Virus record (IMG/VR): IMGVR_UViG_3300037070_002093
Coordinates: 1 to 25,549 of that record
Source: a virus
Reading direction: 5' to 3' (one strand)
Length of the DNA: 25,549 bases
In this document: piece by piece, positions 14,257 through 21,883 of the stretch
How the letters are laid out: each line of letters opens with the position of its first letter
Position numbering within the stretch: the first letter of the stretch is position 1
Notes under the pieces: model-generated
Databases searched by the model: none
Seen by the model: the letters and a program-made list of their open reading frames with translations, nothing else
Told to the model about the DNA's origin: nothing
Made by a program: the position numbers and the translations under genes

Positions 14257-14963
14257 TAGCGTAAGAGGGCCGGATTAACGCTCATGCCTCTACAGTGTGC
14301 CTGCTGATAGTTGACCAACTTAAGTGCGTCAAGGTCATATGTTAGGTCAAACCACGCATTAAGGTCAGTCGTCACAGCCGCCGTGAACAAATGGTCACTA
14401 GCGCCGCTGTTGCCAATAGAAAGCGTATATGAACCTGCTGCTGTTGGGGCGTTAGCGCGTGTGCCAACTTCCAGCACTAACCTGAACGCTTTATTAAGTG
14501 CTAAGGCTGTTAGGGCTGTTCCTGCGCCTGCTGTTGGCAGAATGCGTGTGGCTCTGCTAGCTGTTAGGGGATACTCAGTAGACGTGGCAAAGTTGCTCGC
14601 CAGCGTGCCAAAAGATGTCCCACCGTCTGGACTAACTGCTTTAAGTAGGTATGCCAAGTGCGCGTTATTAGTCGTCGCGTTCTCAGCACAACGAATAACC
14701 ATACGAAATAGGCAATCCGTTCCAAACCTAACAGGATGAAATACCTCGTTTGACGTGAACTGGTAGCAGAGAATATCTTGAGTAGTTGTAATGGGAATTG
14801 TAATAGCGCCTGAGACCGTCTGCGCTGTTAGGGCGCTATGGCGTCCAGCAAGTTCCATTGGCAATCTCGTCGCCGCTCCCGTTTGTTCCCACGCGGCGTC
14901 AAAGCCAGGGTTCGTAGGGGCCGCAATAGCCCCTGTTGAGAGGAAGTGGAACTTCGTGGCCAT
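14256..14963 (-). CDS. beta-rich virion protein (235 aa)
   Basis: The sequence alternates short hydrophobic strands with Thr/Ala/Gly turns, including an early FHFLSTGA strand and a late FDLTYDLDALKLVNY strand. The pattern is like concanavalin/jelly-roll domains used in phage appendages. The C-terminus is the short basic tail NPALLR, similar to that of the next protein. Start coupled to the upstream stop (TAATG). No motif that allows a specific function. Confidence 0.6.
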   Translation of the reverse strand: MATKFHFLSTGAIAAPTNPGFDAAWEQTGAATRLPMELAGRHSALTAQTVSGAITIPITTTQDILCYQFTSNEVFHPVRFGTDCLFRMVIRCAENATTNNAHLAYLLKAVSPDGGTSFGTLASNFATSTEYPLTASRATRILPTAGAGTALTALALNKAFRLVLEVGTRANAPTAAGSYTLSIGNSGASDHLFTAAVTTDLNAWFDLTYDLDALKLVNYQQAHCRGMSVNPALLR

Positions 14964-15496
14964 TAGTTTACCGCTTCAAGCACATATGCCATACCAGTAA
15001 TAGTGTTAGATGCGCTCGCCGCTGACCAGTCTGCTGTGACACTCAGGTCTTTGGCAGTTGTTAGGTCAACTGTGACTGCCGCTGGGGCGTCGAAACCGCT
15101 CACTGAGAAAGTCTGTGAAGTCTGCGTGCTGGCTGTTAGGTTTACCACCACATCACCAAACACGATAATAGTGCCCGTTGCACCGTTTGTGCGGGTCTGG
15201 ATGATAGCTTCAATAGACCAGTTTGTATTCGCCGCACCGGACGCGCATGTGATGGCTTCGGTCGTGGCAAGCAAGTCACCGCCAACCCCACCCCAGCGAA
15301 TAGCAAAGGTAATAGTCGGTGTGCCTGTTGTGCTCAGCTTACCAAAACAGCGCAAACGCAGCACGCGCCCGTCCTGCATGAAGTTCGCAGGCAGAGTGAC
15401 GTTAGGGAAGATGATTGTTTCTGTAGTCGAGTTGGCGTGAGCAGTAGCATCGCTAGTTGCCCATACCATCGGTTCTACGAATCTTTGAACTGACAT
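14963..15496 (-). CDS. beta-sandwich-like virion protein (177 aa)
   Basis: An all-beta protein of Thr/Val/Ala-rich strands (ETIIFPNVTLPANF, RLRCFGKLSTTG, NTITGMAYVLEAVN), compatible with an Ig-like or jelly-roll sandwich. The segment GDLLATTEAI...W and the alternating pattern are typical of phage structural proteins I have seen annotated only as hypothetical. Its stop overlaps the next start (TAATG). Function beyond virion component not known. Confidence 0.6.
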   Translation of the reverse strand: MSVQRFVEPMVWATSDATAHANSTTETIIFPNVTLPANFMQDGRVLRLRCFGKLSTTGTPTITFAIRWGGVGGDLLATTEAITCASGAANTNWSIEAIIQTRTNGATGTIIVFGDVVVNLTASTQTSQTFSVSGFDAPAAVTVDLTTAKDLSVTADWSAASASNTITGMAYVLEAVN

Positions 15497-15504
15497 CGAT
15501 ATCC

Positions 15505-15921
15505 TTACTGTTGTAGATAGAACGCGCCTGTTGTATCGAATGTTAGGTTAATGTTACCGCCGTTAGTAGGGGTATCAGTTACGTCGATACATGCGATAGG
15601 GGTGCTACCAGCGTCGTTAGTGACGAATTTAAACACAACCACATAGCCGACTGTGCTTCCCCCGACTACCGCTGTCCATGAAGGGTCAGCAGCGTCGTAG
15701 ACAATCCTGTCGTTTGTTGTGTCTTCAGTGAATGTCTTTGACCCCAACGTCTGGTCTGTGCCAATGGCTGTGTAGCCAGTCATTGACGTGTCGTCTTTGT
15801 TAGGCGTCACGGAGCTAGCGACAAGGCGAGCTTGAATGGTGTCCGCTGACCAATCAATCTGGGTTCCACCAGTTTCTACGCTAAGGTCGCGTGCGCCTCT
15901 GTTATAAACAAAACTAGCCAT
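15505..15921 (-). CDS. small virion structural protein (138 aa)
   Basis: The pattern VYNRGARDLS...IDWSADTIQARLV.S..TPNKDD..M...TAIGT, followed by NDRIVYDAADPSWTAV and VVVFKFV, matches a widespread family of small phage structural proteins of unknown precise role, often located near tail or fibre genes. All-beta, no signal peptide, no cysteine-rich motif. It lies 3 nt from the coiled-coil protein gene upstream. Assignment as a virion protein is good; exact role unknown. Confidence 0.65.
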   Translation of the reverse strand: MASFVYNRGARDLSVETGGTQIDWSADTIQARLVASSVTPNKDDTSMTGYTAIGTDQTLGSKTFTEDTTNDRIVYDAADPSWTAVVGGSTVGYVVVFKFVTNDAGSTPIACIDVTDTPTNGGNINLTFDTTGAFYLQQ

Positions 15922-15924
15922 CTA

Positions 15925-16473
15925 TTAAACCTCGTCCAACTTCTCGCGCGCTACTTCGAAGGCTGCGATACGTGCTAGGGCTTTGCTTAATAGCTCAGAC
16001 TTAACATTTATCTCGCGCTGTAGGTTGTCGCGTTCAACACTTACAACCTTTACAGCCTGCTGGGCTGCGGCGTTTTCGACGTTGGCTATCCTTGTGGCTT
16101 CTTCCAGGTCGTTAACTTCAACCTCTTTGTTCGCTGCGTATTCGCCTGCGTCCTTCAAAGCATCAATAGCTGACTCAAGCTGAATCTTTAGCGCCTGCTT
16201 CATGGCTGACTCTTTGTCTAGCTCACGCGTTAGATTGTCAAGGTCATTTACAGCCACCTTTAGGCGGTCCTCGGCGCGTTCTGTTCTGTAGGCTCTGCAC
16301 GCCACACAGCCGTCAGCACCGTATTTACCTCCGTTATTGCACTCCCCAATAGCCTTGTTAATAATCTTCTTAACAACGTCCGCTACGGGGTCCGGGTCGC
16401 CGGGGAACACTGGCTGTTTTAGAGCCTCTGTGAGCACCTTAGCTGCGTCTACTGCCCATTCTTGTGTAGTCAT
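15925..16473 (-). CDS. coiled-coil protein (182 aa)
   Basis: Residues 1-45 form a short domain. A CxxC motif follows (GCVACRAYRTERAED, about 55-70), and from ~66 to the end there is one long charged heptad-repeat helix (DLDNLTRELDKESAMKQ, DLEEATRIANVENAA, ALARIAAFEV). With an additional Cys near 45 a metal or disulphide site is possible. Such rods often act as trimeric stalks or scaffolding factors. It is flanked by beta-rich virion proteins and coupled by TAATG to the gene upstream. Family not recognised. Confidence 0.62.
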   Translation of the reverse strand: MTTQEWAVDAAKVLTEALKQPVFPGDPDPVADVVKKIINKAIGECNNGGKYGADGCVACRAYRTERAEDRLKVAVNDLDNLTRELDKESAMKQALKIQLESAIDALKDAGEYAANKEVEVNDLEEATRIANVENAAAQQAVKVVSVERDNLQREINVKSELLSKALARIAAFEVAREKLDEV

Positions 16474-16814
16474 TAGCGAATCTCGTAGGTAACGTCGTAG
16501 TCGATTGTGGCAGCCGCACCGCCTGATGTTGTAATCACCAGCGCGTTGCCTGTTGTAAGCTTATTACCTGGGTAATCCCTACGAACAGTTGAATAGTTCA
16601 AGTTAAGGATAGCGTCGGCTGTGACTGTGGCCATACGCGCGAGTGCAGCACCGGCTGCGGCGTCTGTGACCACTACGCGGCTTGTTGTGCCTGCTACGCT
16701 GACTGTGATAGTCAGGTAAATAACGTAAATAGCCTCATTCGCGGCTGGCGTATCAACAGTTACGTTGCCGTTCGCTGCTGTCGAGCCGCGCTTTGTATAA
16801 ATTCCCTTAGCCAT
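16473..16814 (-). CDS. small beta-rich virion protein (113 aa)
   Basis: A compact all-beta protein (AIYVIYLTITVSVAGTTSRVVV, NALVITTSGGAAATIDYDVTYEIR). The final strand pattern is common in small phage head-fibre or decoration proteins. AGGATT lies at a suitable distance before ATG 16814. It follows the head-tail adaptor gene directly, so it could bind at the head-tail junction or on the capsid. Function inferred. Confidence 0.6.
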   Translation of the reverse strand: MAKGIYTKRGSTAANGNVTVDTPAANEAIYVIYLTITVSVAGTTSRVVVTDAAAGAALARMATVTADAILNLNYSTVRRDYPGNKLTTGNALVITTSGGAAATIDYDVTYEIR

Positions 16815-16823
16815 TCATAAATC

Positions 16824-17489
16824 CTATGTGTCGTGAGTGTAGCGGTATTGGAAGCCCTTGCCCTGCTCCCTGCGGAAGCGTTCATACGCTTTCAATACTG
16901 GTGCGAAGGTTTCTTTTGCAAACTCCATCAGGTCGCCCTGAGGGTCATCTAGCCCTAACGCGATAAGCTTTACCGCGAACGTAGCAACAGGGAGTCTGGC
17001 GATATCTTTATATGCGAATGTCCCGCTCGCTGTAATATTCGAGGCTGATGCGAAGCCATACCAGCGTAGATTATAGACATCGTTAGGAACAGGGCTGAAA
17101 TAAATGTTAGTTCCATCGGTCCAGTAGCTCTGAGGGCGACCTGTTGACGCTGTGTCAGGGGAAGGCCAGTAGTTGCTATTGGCATGTCCCCCGACGTTAT
17201 AGAGAGGCGTTAGGTCGTAGGTTGGGCGGGACGTGATAGGGTCGAGGAACTGTATCTTATCGAGACGTAGAAGGGTGCTAGGAAAGGCCACAGTCTCCGT
17301 AGAGGCCACTGTAGCGATGCTCCCCACCCCTGAGCCCATCACACCAGGAATCTGCGCTAGAAGCGACTCTAGGTGGTCCTGTGCAACGTTCAGCGCGATA
17401 AGGCCCTTGACAACCCCGGTTTCACCAGCCTGAAGCTGTAGCTCGGGGTCAAGAATTTCCATTGTATCTAGTAAATCTTGGCCCGTCAT
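16824..17489 (-). CDS. head-tail adaptor/connector protein (221 aa)
   Basis: The N-terminal helices (GQDLLDTMEIL, GLIALNVAQDHLESLLAQIPG) are followed by a beta segment with ATVASTETVAFPSTLLRLDKI. A second segment, RPQSYWTDGTNIYFSPVPN and YNLRWYGFAS, follows, and a basic helical C-terminus ends in RYRYTHDT-like residues. This architecture is that of the phage adaptor proteins that bind under the portal and connect it to the tail (T7 gp11-/P22 gp4-like in role). Length is typical. GAGG lies 7 nt before the ATG. Position downstream of capsid genes and before tail genes agrees. Role assigned with fair confidence from pattern and context. Confidence 0.72.
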   Translation of the reverse strand: MTGQDLLDTMEILDPELQLQAGETGVVKGLIALNVAQDHLESLLAQIPGVMGSGVGSIATVASTETVAFPSTLLRLDKIQFLDPITSRPTYDLTPLYNVGGHANSNYWPSPDTASTGRPQSYWTDGTNIYFSPVPNDVYNLRWYGFASASNITASGTFAYKDIARLPVATFAVKLIALGLDDPQGDLMEFAKETFAPVLKAYERFRREQGKGFQYRYTHDT

Positions 17490-17502
17490 TTACTACCTCT
17501 AA

Positions 17503-18081
17503 CTAGCTGTGGTGTTTTGAAAACTTGCTGCCTGTAGATTTGCCGCGCATGCTGACTTGGATACGCGTGTGGTCCCACTGCTCAGACGCCATGTCCCTAA
17601 CATCCTGACGACGGTGGTTTACGCGGTCTGCGTATTCTTTATCTTGCTCGGCTTCGATGTTGGCCCAGTAGGCTGCCATGCTGTGGTATTTACGTCCGCA
17701 TCGGTCCCACGAGCGTGCGAGGGTGCGAGCGTCTAGAGGCATATAAGACTCATCATCCCCATACTGAACGACTAGAATCAACTTCCAGCCCTTCATACGG
17801 GGATGCTTAATCTCGTTAGGCATGTGTGCCCAGACAACCCAACGTTGGTTGACCGGATGCCAGATAACTTCGAAACGGGGGTCTATTTCTTTGATTTTTG
17901 CCCTGAAATCTTCAGGTGCGAACTTAATACCGAAGCTAGCTGGCGTGAAATGGTGCCAGCTTTGCTCCGGTTTAGACTCCCCGCGTCGGTAGGGTATGGG
18001 GTCGATAGGAATCTGACGCCCATAGTTTAGTTTACCGCCGTTAATTAACTTCTCTGTCCCCGGCTCCGAATATAGTTCCAT
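17503..18081 (-). CDS. hypothetical late protein (192 aa)
   Basis: A polar protein, rich in Trp, His and Arg, with a central alpha/beta part (FEVIWHPVNQRWVVWAH, WKLILVVQYGDDE). Its helical C-terminus (YWANIEAEQDKEYADRV) ends in a Lys/His/Ser tail. No known motif. The start at 18081 lies 41 nt inside the end of the upstream gene, with only a weak ribosome site. It belongs to the head operon between the capsid gene group and the adaptor, so a head-completion or assembly function is possible. Not recognised. Confidence 0.62.
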   Translation of the reverse strand: MELYSEPGTEKLINGGKLNYGRQIPIDPIPYRRGESKPEQSWHHFTPASFGIKFAPEDFRAKIKEIDPRFEVIWHPVNQRWVVWAHMPNEIKHPRMKGWKLILVVQYGDDESYMPLDARTLARSWDRCGRKYHSMAAYWANIEAEQDKEYADRVNHRRQDVRDMASEQWDHTRIQVSMRGKSTGSKFSKHHS

Positions 18082-18733
18082 ATGCTACTCTGTGGTCGTC
18101 TGGATTCTTACGGTCGGACTTCATGTGCTTAGCCATCTGCGCTTTCGCAATGTTAAGCTTTGAATGGTCGTCTTTGTTGAAGTTCACTGTGTATTGACAC
18201 ACAGGGCAAGCCATCTTGCCGTTGTCCATGTCAATTACGAGGTCAGTGTTGACCCGGTGCGCGGCAGCCTTACGACGTGCCCACTCGGGAATATACTTCG
18301 CACCGATACCACCTGATAGCGGAACACCTAATTCCTTACGTGCGCCGTTTTCATCGAAGTAGGTTTTTACCATATGCGCGTCAGACCCTACGCCGTGCAT
18401 ACGTGCTCGGCCGCGTGTGTCCCACTCGTATACGGTAGGCGGATATGGGGCACCCTTACGCTTGTCGCGCTCCCATTCGTGAATTGAGTCTACATACGTA
18501 ACGATTGAACTCTTCAAAGCCTCTACACCAATCCACGCTTCCCCTTCGTGCTTTTCAAGCTCGATAAGCTCGAATACACGCTGAAGCACTGGTCGGACAG
18601 CCTTCGGGTTGACGTTAACTGGTGTGCCCTTGTTGAGCGCCACGTTAGGACTCTCTCCAAGATGCTCGGCCATGAACAAGTTTTCTTCTATCGAATATAG
18701 CGCCGGTTCGAAACGGGTAATTGTGCCCTTCAT
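18041..18733 (-). CDS. Cys/His zinc-finger-like late protein (230 aa)
   Basis: A mostly helical N-terminal half (VRPVLQRVFELIELEKHEG) is followed by a polar region. Near the C-terminus there is a finger-like motif, C176-P-V-C179, followed by H203 and H214 on a helix and loop (AQMAKHMKSDRKNPDDH). This fits a treble-clef or C2H2-type zinc site. AAGGA precedes the ATG by 5 nt. Such a protein in the head operon, between a decoration-like protein and the adaptor, is unusual; it might bind DNA or act as an assembly factor. I do not recognise a named family. Confidence 0.66.
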   Translation of the reverse strand: MKGTITRFEPALYSIEENLFMAEHLGESPNVALNKGTPVNVNPKAVRPVLQRVFELIELEKHEGEAWIGVEALKSSIVTYVDSIHEWERDKRKGAPYPPTVYEWDTRGRARMHGVGSDAHMVKTYFDENGARKELGVPLSGGIGAKYIPEWARRKAAAHRVNTDLVIDMDNGKMACPVCQYTVNFNKDDHSKLNIAKAQMAKHMKSDRKNPDDHRVAYGTIFGAGDREVN

Positions 18734-18746
18734 ATGTCCTTATCTA

Positions 18747-19169
18747 TTAGAAGTTCTGGCGTGTGCGACGTAGACGCACTGTGCAGCTTACGCCTAGGAG
18801 ACCTGTTAGAGTTCCAGCGTAGACCGCCGCAAGTGAGTCACCAGGGATAAGAGACAAACGCGATAGGGTTGCGTGCAGCCCTCCTGCGTTACGTGTCTTT
18901 GTCTGTGATGTGTCGGCACCTGTGTTAAGAGCGAACGCCGCTGCTAACGTGCTAACACCTGAACCGGGTGTGGTTCCTGTCGCGCACTTTACAACGTCAA
19001 TTGTGGCACCTGAGCCACCGTTTACGTCGTGGTTTACTGTGACTGCTTCTACTTCATAGTAGCCGTCAGACACAAATAAATACTGTGATAACTGTAGGCC
19101 CGCTGCCGCTGGTAGGGGTCCACCTACGTAAACAGGAGCGTCCAAAGATGACTTGCTGTAGTAGCCCAT
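18747..19169 (-). CDS. head decoration-like protein (140 aa)
   Basis: A small all-beta protein directly downstream of the major capsid gene, the usual place of head decoration or stabilisation proteins. Strands such as YYEVEAVTVNHDV, ATIDVVKCATG and LGVSCTVRLRRTRQNF alternate with Gly/Ala/Thr loops. There is no signal or catalytic motif. It is separated from the capsid gene by a strong intrinsic terminator, so its level depends on read-through. GAGG lies 11 nt before the ATG, a slightly long spacing. Role inferred from position and fold-like pattern. Confidence 0.62.
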   Translation of the reverse strand: MGYYSKSSLDAPVYVGGPLPAAAGLQLSQYLFVSDGYYEVEAVTVNHDVNGGSGATIDVVKCATGTTPGSGVSTLAAAFALNTGADTSQTKTRNAGGLHATLSRLSLIPGDSLAAVYAGTLTGLLGVSCTVRLRRTRQNF

Positions 19170-19185
19170 AATTTTTATGCCTCTT

Positions 19186-19221
19186 AAAAGAAAAGGGTAG
19201 ATAGGTTCCCCTACCTACCCT
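19186..19221 (-). terminator. intrinsic terminator after the major capsid gene
   Basis: On the minus strand an 11-bp stem (arms 19210-19220 and 19195-19205, one G-U pair) closes a GGAA tetraloop and is followed by TTTTCTTTT (19186-19194). It starts 20 nt after the capsid stop codon. Stem, tetraloop and U-tract are all textbook. It would end most transcripts started in the scaffold leader while letting some continue into the tail genes. Confidence 0.9.
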
Positions 19222-19240
19222 AATTCAATCCGCTTAAGCA

Positions 19241-20542
19241 TTACGCTTCAGCAATGTCCTCCACCTTACATCCGGCGGCTGGGTTGTCAGTAATCAACTG
19301 ACCCTGCCAATACCAGCGAACGTCATAGGCTGTGTTAGCTGTGTTAGTGAAGAACGGAACGTTGAACAGCTTGCTTACAGGCTGAGGCATTTCGTTTTCA
19401 CCGTGGCCGACGAAGAAGTGGCTCTTGTCGAACCCTACTACTGTATTGGCTTCGAAGAATGGGTCAAAGTGCCATGCGACTCCTGAGAATTCGTATGGGC
19501 TCTTACCGTCTTCTCCATTGACTCCACCGTTCTGTCGTCCGTAGCCACCGCTTACAGGCCCCGGCTTACCAACTGATGTAATCGTGTCGGCACGTAGCAA
19601 CTCGTGGTAACGGCGTCCGATTGCTCGGTTGCTGAACCAGTTTGTTAGGCGACCGCCACCCTTTTCAATAATAGCGTCTTCGGCCTGTAGAAGTAGGTCT
19701 TCTGTTAGGGCTCGGTTTGTGCCTGAGTTACCAAGCACAACTGACTTCCAGTATTCGTTGCCCGCTGTGTCGCGGTCAATACCACCGGGGTCGTTGACTA
19801 CAGTGCTAATAACGGCGTTGCCTGATGTTCCAGGGCCTACGTCTTCAATTAGCTGTAGGAGACCAAACATGTGCAGCGCCTTTGAGTTCACGCTGATATC
19901 GCTTGTGTCTTCCCAGGTAATGTAGTCGCCAGCAGCAGTTCCAGCACCGTTTGTGCCTAGGGTGACTGTGCGGGCAATTGGGTCCACCGCTGTGATTGTT
20001 CGTGAGTCCAGCAACTTTGTGTCGTCGTCGCTGGCGTCCATGAAGTCAACCACCATGCCTACTTCCGCGCGAGGTAGGAAACGGCTTGAGATAGGGTCTG
20101 TGTTGTCTGCCGCGCTAAGGATGGCAAGCTCGCCTCGGCCGTAGCCTAGGAAGTCTGCGTTAATTAGACGGAAGATACGACGCTGCACGCCTTCGTCCAT
20201 CATCTGGACGGCCTGCTGGAACGCGAACTTTGAGTTACGCGCGTCCTGAATTAGCTTGAACGATACTGAGTATGTTCCAGCGAATTCCTGCAAGCTCCAT
20301 GTGGCTTCGGCCGTGTCTGGGTCAAGTGCTGTAGGGAAGGCTCCACCCTGTGTAGTTCCCTTCCAAGCGCCGGGGTTCTTCACCATGATAGGCATGATGA
20401 ACTGGCCACGACCGCCTAGGGGTGCCTTACGCTTACTTAGAACGTTCCAAAGAGGAACTTCTGTGTTAAAGAGGTAAAGAATACGCTTATCGTCGTGATA
20501 GGTATACTTTAACGCTTCCAATACGTCTGTTGTTGATGCCAT
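19241..20542 (-). CDS. major capsid protein (433 aa)
   Basis: The gene follows the scaffold gene and precedes a strong terminator, and has the size and composition of an HK97-fold capsid protein of podovirus type. The N-terminal arm is helical (DVLEALKYTYHDDKRILYLF). Next comes the segment PLWNVLSKRKAPLGGRGQFIMPI, then GTYSVSFKLIQDARNSKFAFQQAVQMM, a pattern shared by capsid proteins in which a long spine helix follows the E-loop. A middle beta domain (TITAVDPIARTVTLG) and a C-terminal region with DVRWYWQGQLI follow. No protease gene is seen beside it and the N-terminus shows no obvious delta domain, so scaffold is probably the separate upstream protein. Very abundant product expected, in line with its own promoter and terminator. 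Confidence 0.85.
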   Translation of the reverse strand: MASTTDVLEALKYTYHDDKRILYLFNTEVPLWNVLSKRKAPLGGRGQFIMPIMVKNPGAWKGTTQGGAFPTALDPDTAEATWSLQEFAGTYSVSFKLIQDARNSKFAFQQAVQMMDEGVQRRIFRLINADFLGYGRGELAILSAADNTDPISSRFLPRAEVGMVVDFMDASDDDTKLLDSRTITAVDPIARTVTLGTNGAGTAAGDYITWEDTSDISVNSKALHMFGLLQLIEDVGPGTSGNAVISTVVNDPGGIDRDTAGNEYWKSVVLGNSGTNRALTEDLLLQAEDAIIEKGGGRLTNWFSNRAIGRRYHELLRADTITSVGKPGPVSGGYGRQNGGVNGEDGKSPYEFSGVAWHFDPFFEANTVVGFDKSHFFVGHGENEMPQPVSKLFNVPFFTNTANTAYDVRWYWQGQLITDNPAAGCKVEDIAEA

Positions 20543-20579
20543 TGAAAAACAAGTCCTAATTGTTCAAAGTGTGGGACTC

Positions 20580-21497
20580 TTAGTCAGGGATGCCAAACGC
20601 GGCAGCCATTGAGTCGGCAACCTGTGCGGGAGACTTGAAGCCTTCGTTAAGCTTGCCACCGGGGACCGCGTTTCCGCCTCCACCAGCAATCAAGCGCTTA
20701 CGGGCCTTCTCCGCTGCCTGCTTGTCCATCGCGCGAAACATATTACGGAGCTTATCAAGCTTCGTCTTTGCTGCGGAATCAAACTGTGAATCCCAATCCT
20801 CACCATCGTGAGATGAGTAAAGGTCTTCCAGGTATTCCATCGCCGCTGGGTCGTCAGGTAGCTCTAGAGACTGTCTTGTAGTTCCTAGACGCTGCTTTAG
20901 GGCGCTCATGCCAGACGTCTGTTGCATCTGCTGAATAACGCCGCTTAGCTTCTGTAGCTCACCGTGAAGTTGGGTAATTACCTTATCGCGTTCGCCAATC
21001 GCTGCTACGATAGGCTGAATCCCGCGCTGTTGAATGGCTTCTAGGATGCTAGCAGCGGTTTTACCGTTGATATAATCCTGTCCGCGCAATTCTGCGAGTG
21101 GGTCTTGCTGTTGCTGTCCCCCACCTGCGTTTCTAGCTTCGGCCATCTTACGGGCCTCACCTAGCAACTTCTCTGTGGCTGCTGCCTTCTCGGCTTCCCA
21201 AGCTTTCACCGCTTCCGCGTGCGCTTGGGTTTTCTTCGTGAATTCTGACTGCGGGATATAACCACGCTGATAGTCAGCCCACTTGACGGGGTTAGCCTGC
21301 CCCGGAACCCTAACCATTGAGTCGGGTGTTAGGTCGAAGATTGAGCCTCCACCGGCCCCACCTTGCCCACCACCTTGGGGTGCCTGCTGCTGTTGCTGCT
21401 GGCCCCCGCCCTGCTGCCCGCCTTGGGGTGCGCCACCTTGAGCGCCGCCACCTTCAAGCTGATAGAAGGGTAGAGAAATACGTGTAAAACGGAACAT
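20580..21497 (-). CDS. scaffold protein (305 aa)
   Basis: The N-terminal ~55 residues include a Gln/Gly-rich low-complexity stretch (GGQQGGGQQQQQQAPQGGG). Next comes a motif VPGQANPVKWADYQRGYIPQSEFTKKTQ, the 'GYi.qs.fTkKTQ' element common in phage scaffolds. The body is a long charged helix region (AVKAWEAEKAAATEKL, ...) and a C-terminal helix with KSPAQVADSMAAAFGI, likely the capsid-binding part. It is located directly upstream of the major capsid gene, as usual. It is the first gene after the leader/promoter at 21500-21680. AAAGG precedes the ATG by ~10 nt. Acts inside the procapsid during assembly and then leaves. Confidence 0.82.
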   Translation of the reverse strand: MFRFTRISLPFYQLEGGGAQGGAPQGGQQGGGQQQQQQAPQGGGQGGAGGGSIFDLTPDSMVRVPGQANPVKWADYQRGYIPQSEFTKKTQAHAEAVKAWEAEKAAATEKLLGEARKMAEARNAGGGQQQQDPLAELRGQDYINGKTAASILEAIQQRGIQPIVAAIGERDKVITQLHGELQKLSGVIQQMQQTSGMSALKQRLGTTRQSLELPDDPAAMEYLEDLYSSHDGEDWDSQFDSAAKTKLDKLRNMFRAMDKQAAEKARKRLIAGGGGNAVPGGKLNEGFKSPAQVADSMAAAFGIPD

Positions 21498-21538
21498 TTA
21501 GTTATTGCCTTTCGGTCGAGTGATTTCGGAGGGCTAAC

Positions 21539-21568
21539 AACAGGTTATTGACGGGCGTCAGTCCTGTT
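21539..21568 (-). promoter_or_regulatory. two-tier stem-loop in the scaffold/capsid mRNA leader
   Basis: AACAGG (21539-21544) pairs with CCTGTT (21563-21568), and inside it TGACG pairs with CGTCA around two bases. It lies ~40-70 nt upstream of the scaffold ATG in the untranslated leader. No U-tract follows on either strand, so it is more likely an mRNA stability or translation-control element than a terminator. A second small hairpin, TTCGC/GCGAA, lies further upstream at about 21590-21605. Confidence 0.5.
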
Positions 21569-21622
21569 TGCTTATTCTTAGGTCGGGTTCGCCTGAGAGC
21601 GAAACTGAATTAAAGGATAGGC

Positions 21623-21643
21623 GCAATAAATATTACTTATTGC
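21623..21643. promoter_or_regulatory. inverted repeat at the predicted transcription start
   Basis: GCAATAA (21623-21629) and TTATTGC (21637-21643) are perfect 7-bp inverted repeats around 7 nt. The palindrome sits exactly where transcription from the adjacent promoter should begin. It could be an operator for a phage regulator or give the mRNA a protective 5' hairpin. No regulator gene is visible in the window. Confidence 0.5.
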
Positions 21644-21649
21644 AATTTG

Positions 21650-21679
21650 ATATTAGCACGCTTTTGATTAGCGTGTCAA
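21650..21679 (-). promoter_or_regulatory. sigma70-like promoter for the scaffold-capsid unit
   Basis: Minus strand: TTGACA (-35, plus positions 21674-21679, 6 of 6), an 18-nt spacer, then TAATAT (-10, 21650-21655, 4 of 6). The predicted start is near 21643. The -35 overlaps the last codons of the 71-aa gene. It is the best promoter in the window and lies in the only sizeable gap of the head operon (21498-21667), upstream of the most strongly needed proteins. Confidence 0.65.
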
Positions 21680-21883
21680 TTCCGCTAGGATACCTTCTGT
21701 CTTAAGACGTTGATATAGTTTGATATCGCGGTCGGTTATTTTGCCCTGAAGCCTCTTTAGGTCGTCTATTGACTCTTGGATGACTTCAACCCTAGCGGCG
21801 GTTGTGGCTTCAAGGCGAACGATGTCTTCTTCGTAACGGGTAATACGGTCTTGGATAAGGGATTCAACCCCTGCTGCGTCCAT
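21668..21883 (-). CDS. small coiled-coil protein between portal and scaffold (71 aa)
   Basis: A short, highly charged helical protein (YEEDIVRLEATTAARVEVIQ, DLKRLQGKITDRDIKLYQRL) with clear heptad spacing and no Cys. The ATG overlaps the portal stop as TAATG, so the two are translationally coupled. Small coiled-coil proteins at this place may help portal or scaffold assembly. No family recognised. The last codons overlap the -35 of the following promoter. Confidence 0.65.
   Translation of the reverse strand: MDAAGVESLIQDRITRYEEDIVRLEATTAARVEVIQESIDDLKRLQGKITDRDIKLYQRLKTEGILAELTR

Noticed and set aside
20560-20590. AACAA/TTGTT hairpin followed by T residues between scaffold and capsid genes as a terminator
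   Set aside because: The stem is only 5 bp of A/T-rich pairs and lies directly before the capsid gene, where termination would be harmful.
21355-21440. CTG-rich stretch as a microsatellite
   Set aside because: It encodes the Gln/Gly-rich segment of the scaffold protein and is not a uniform repeat.
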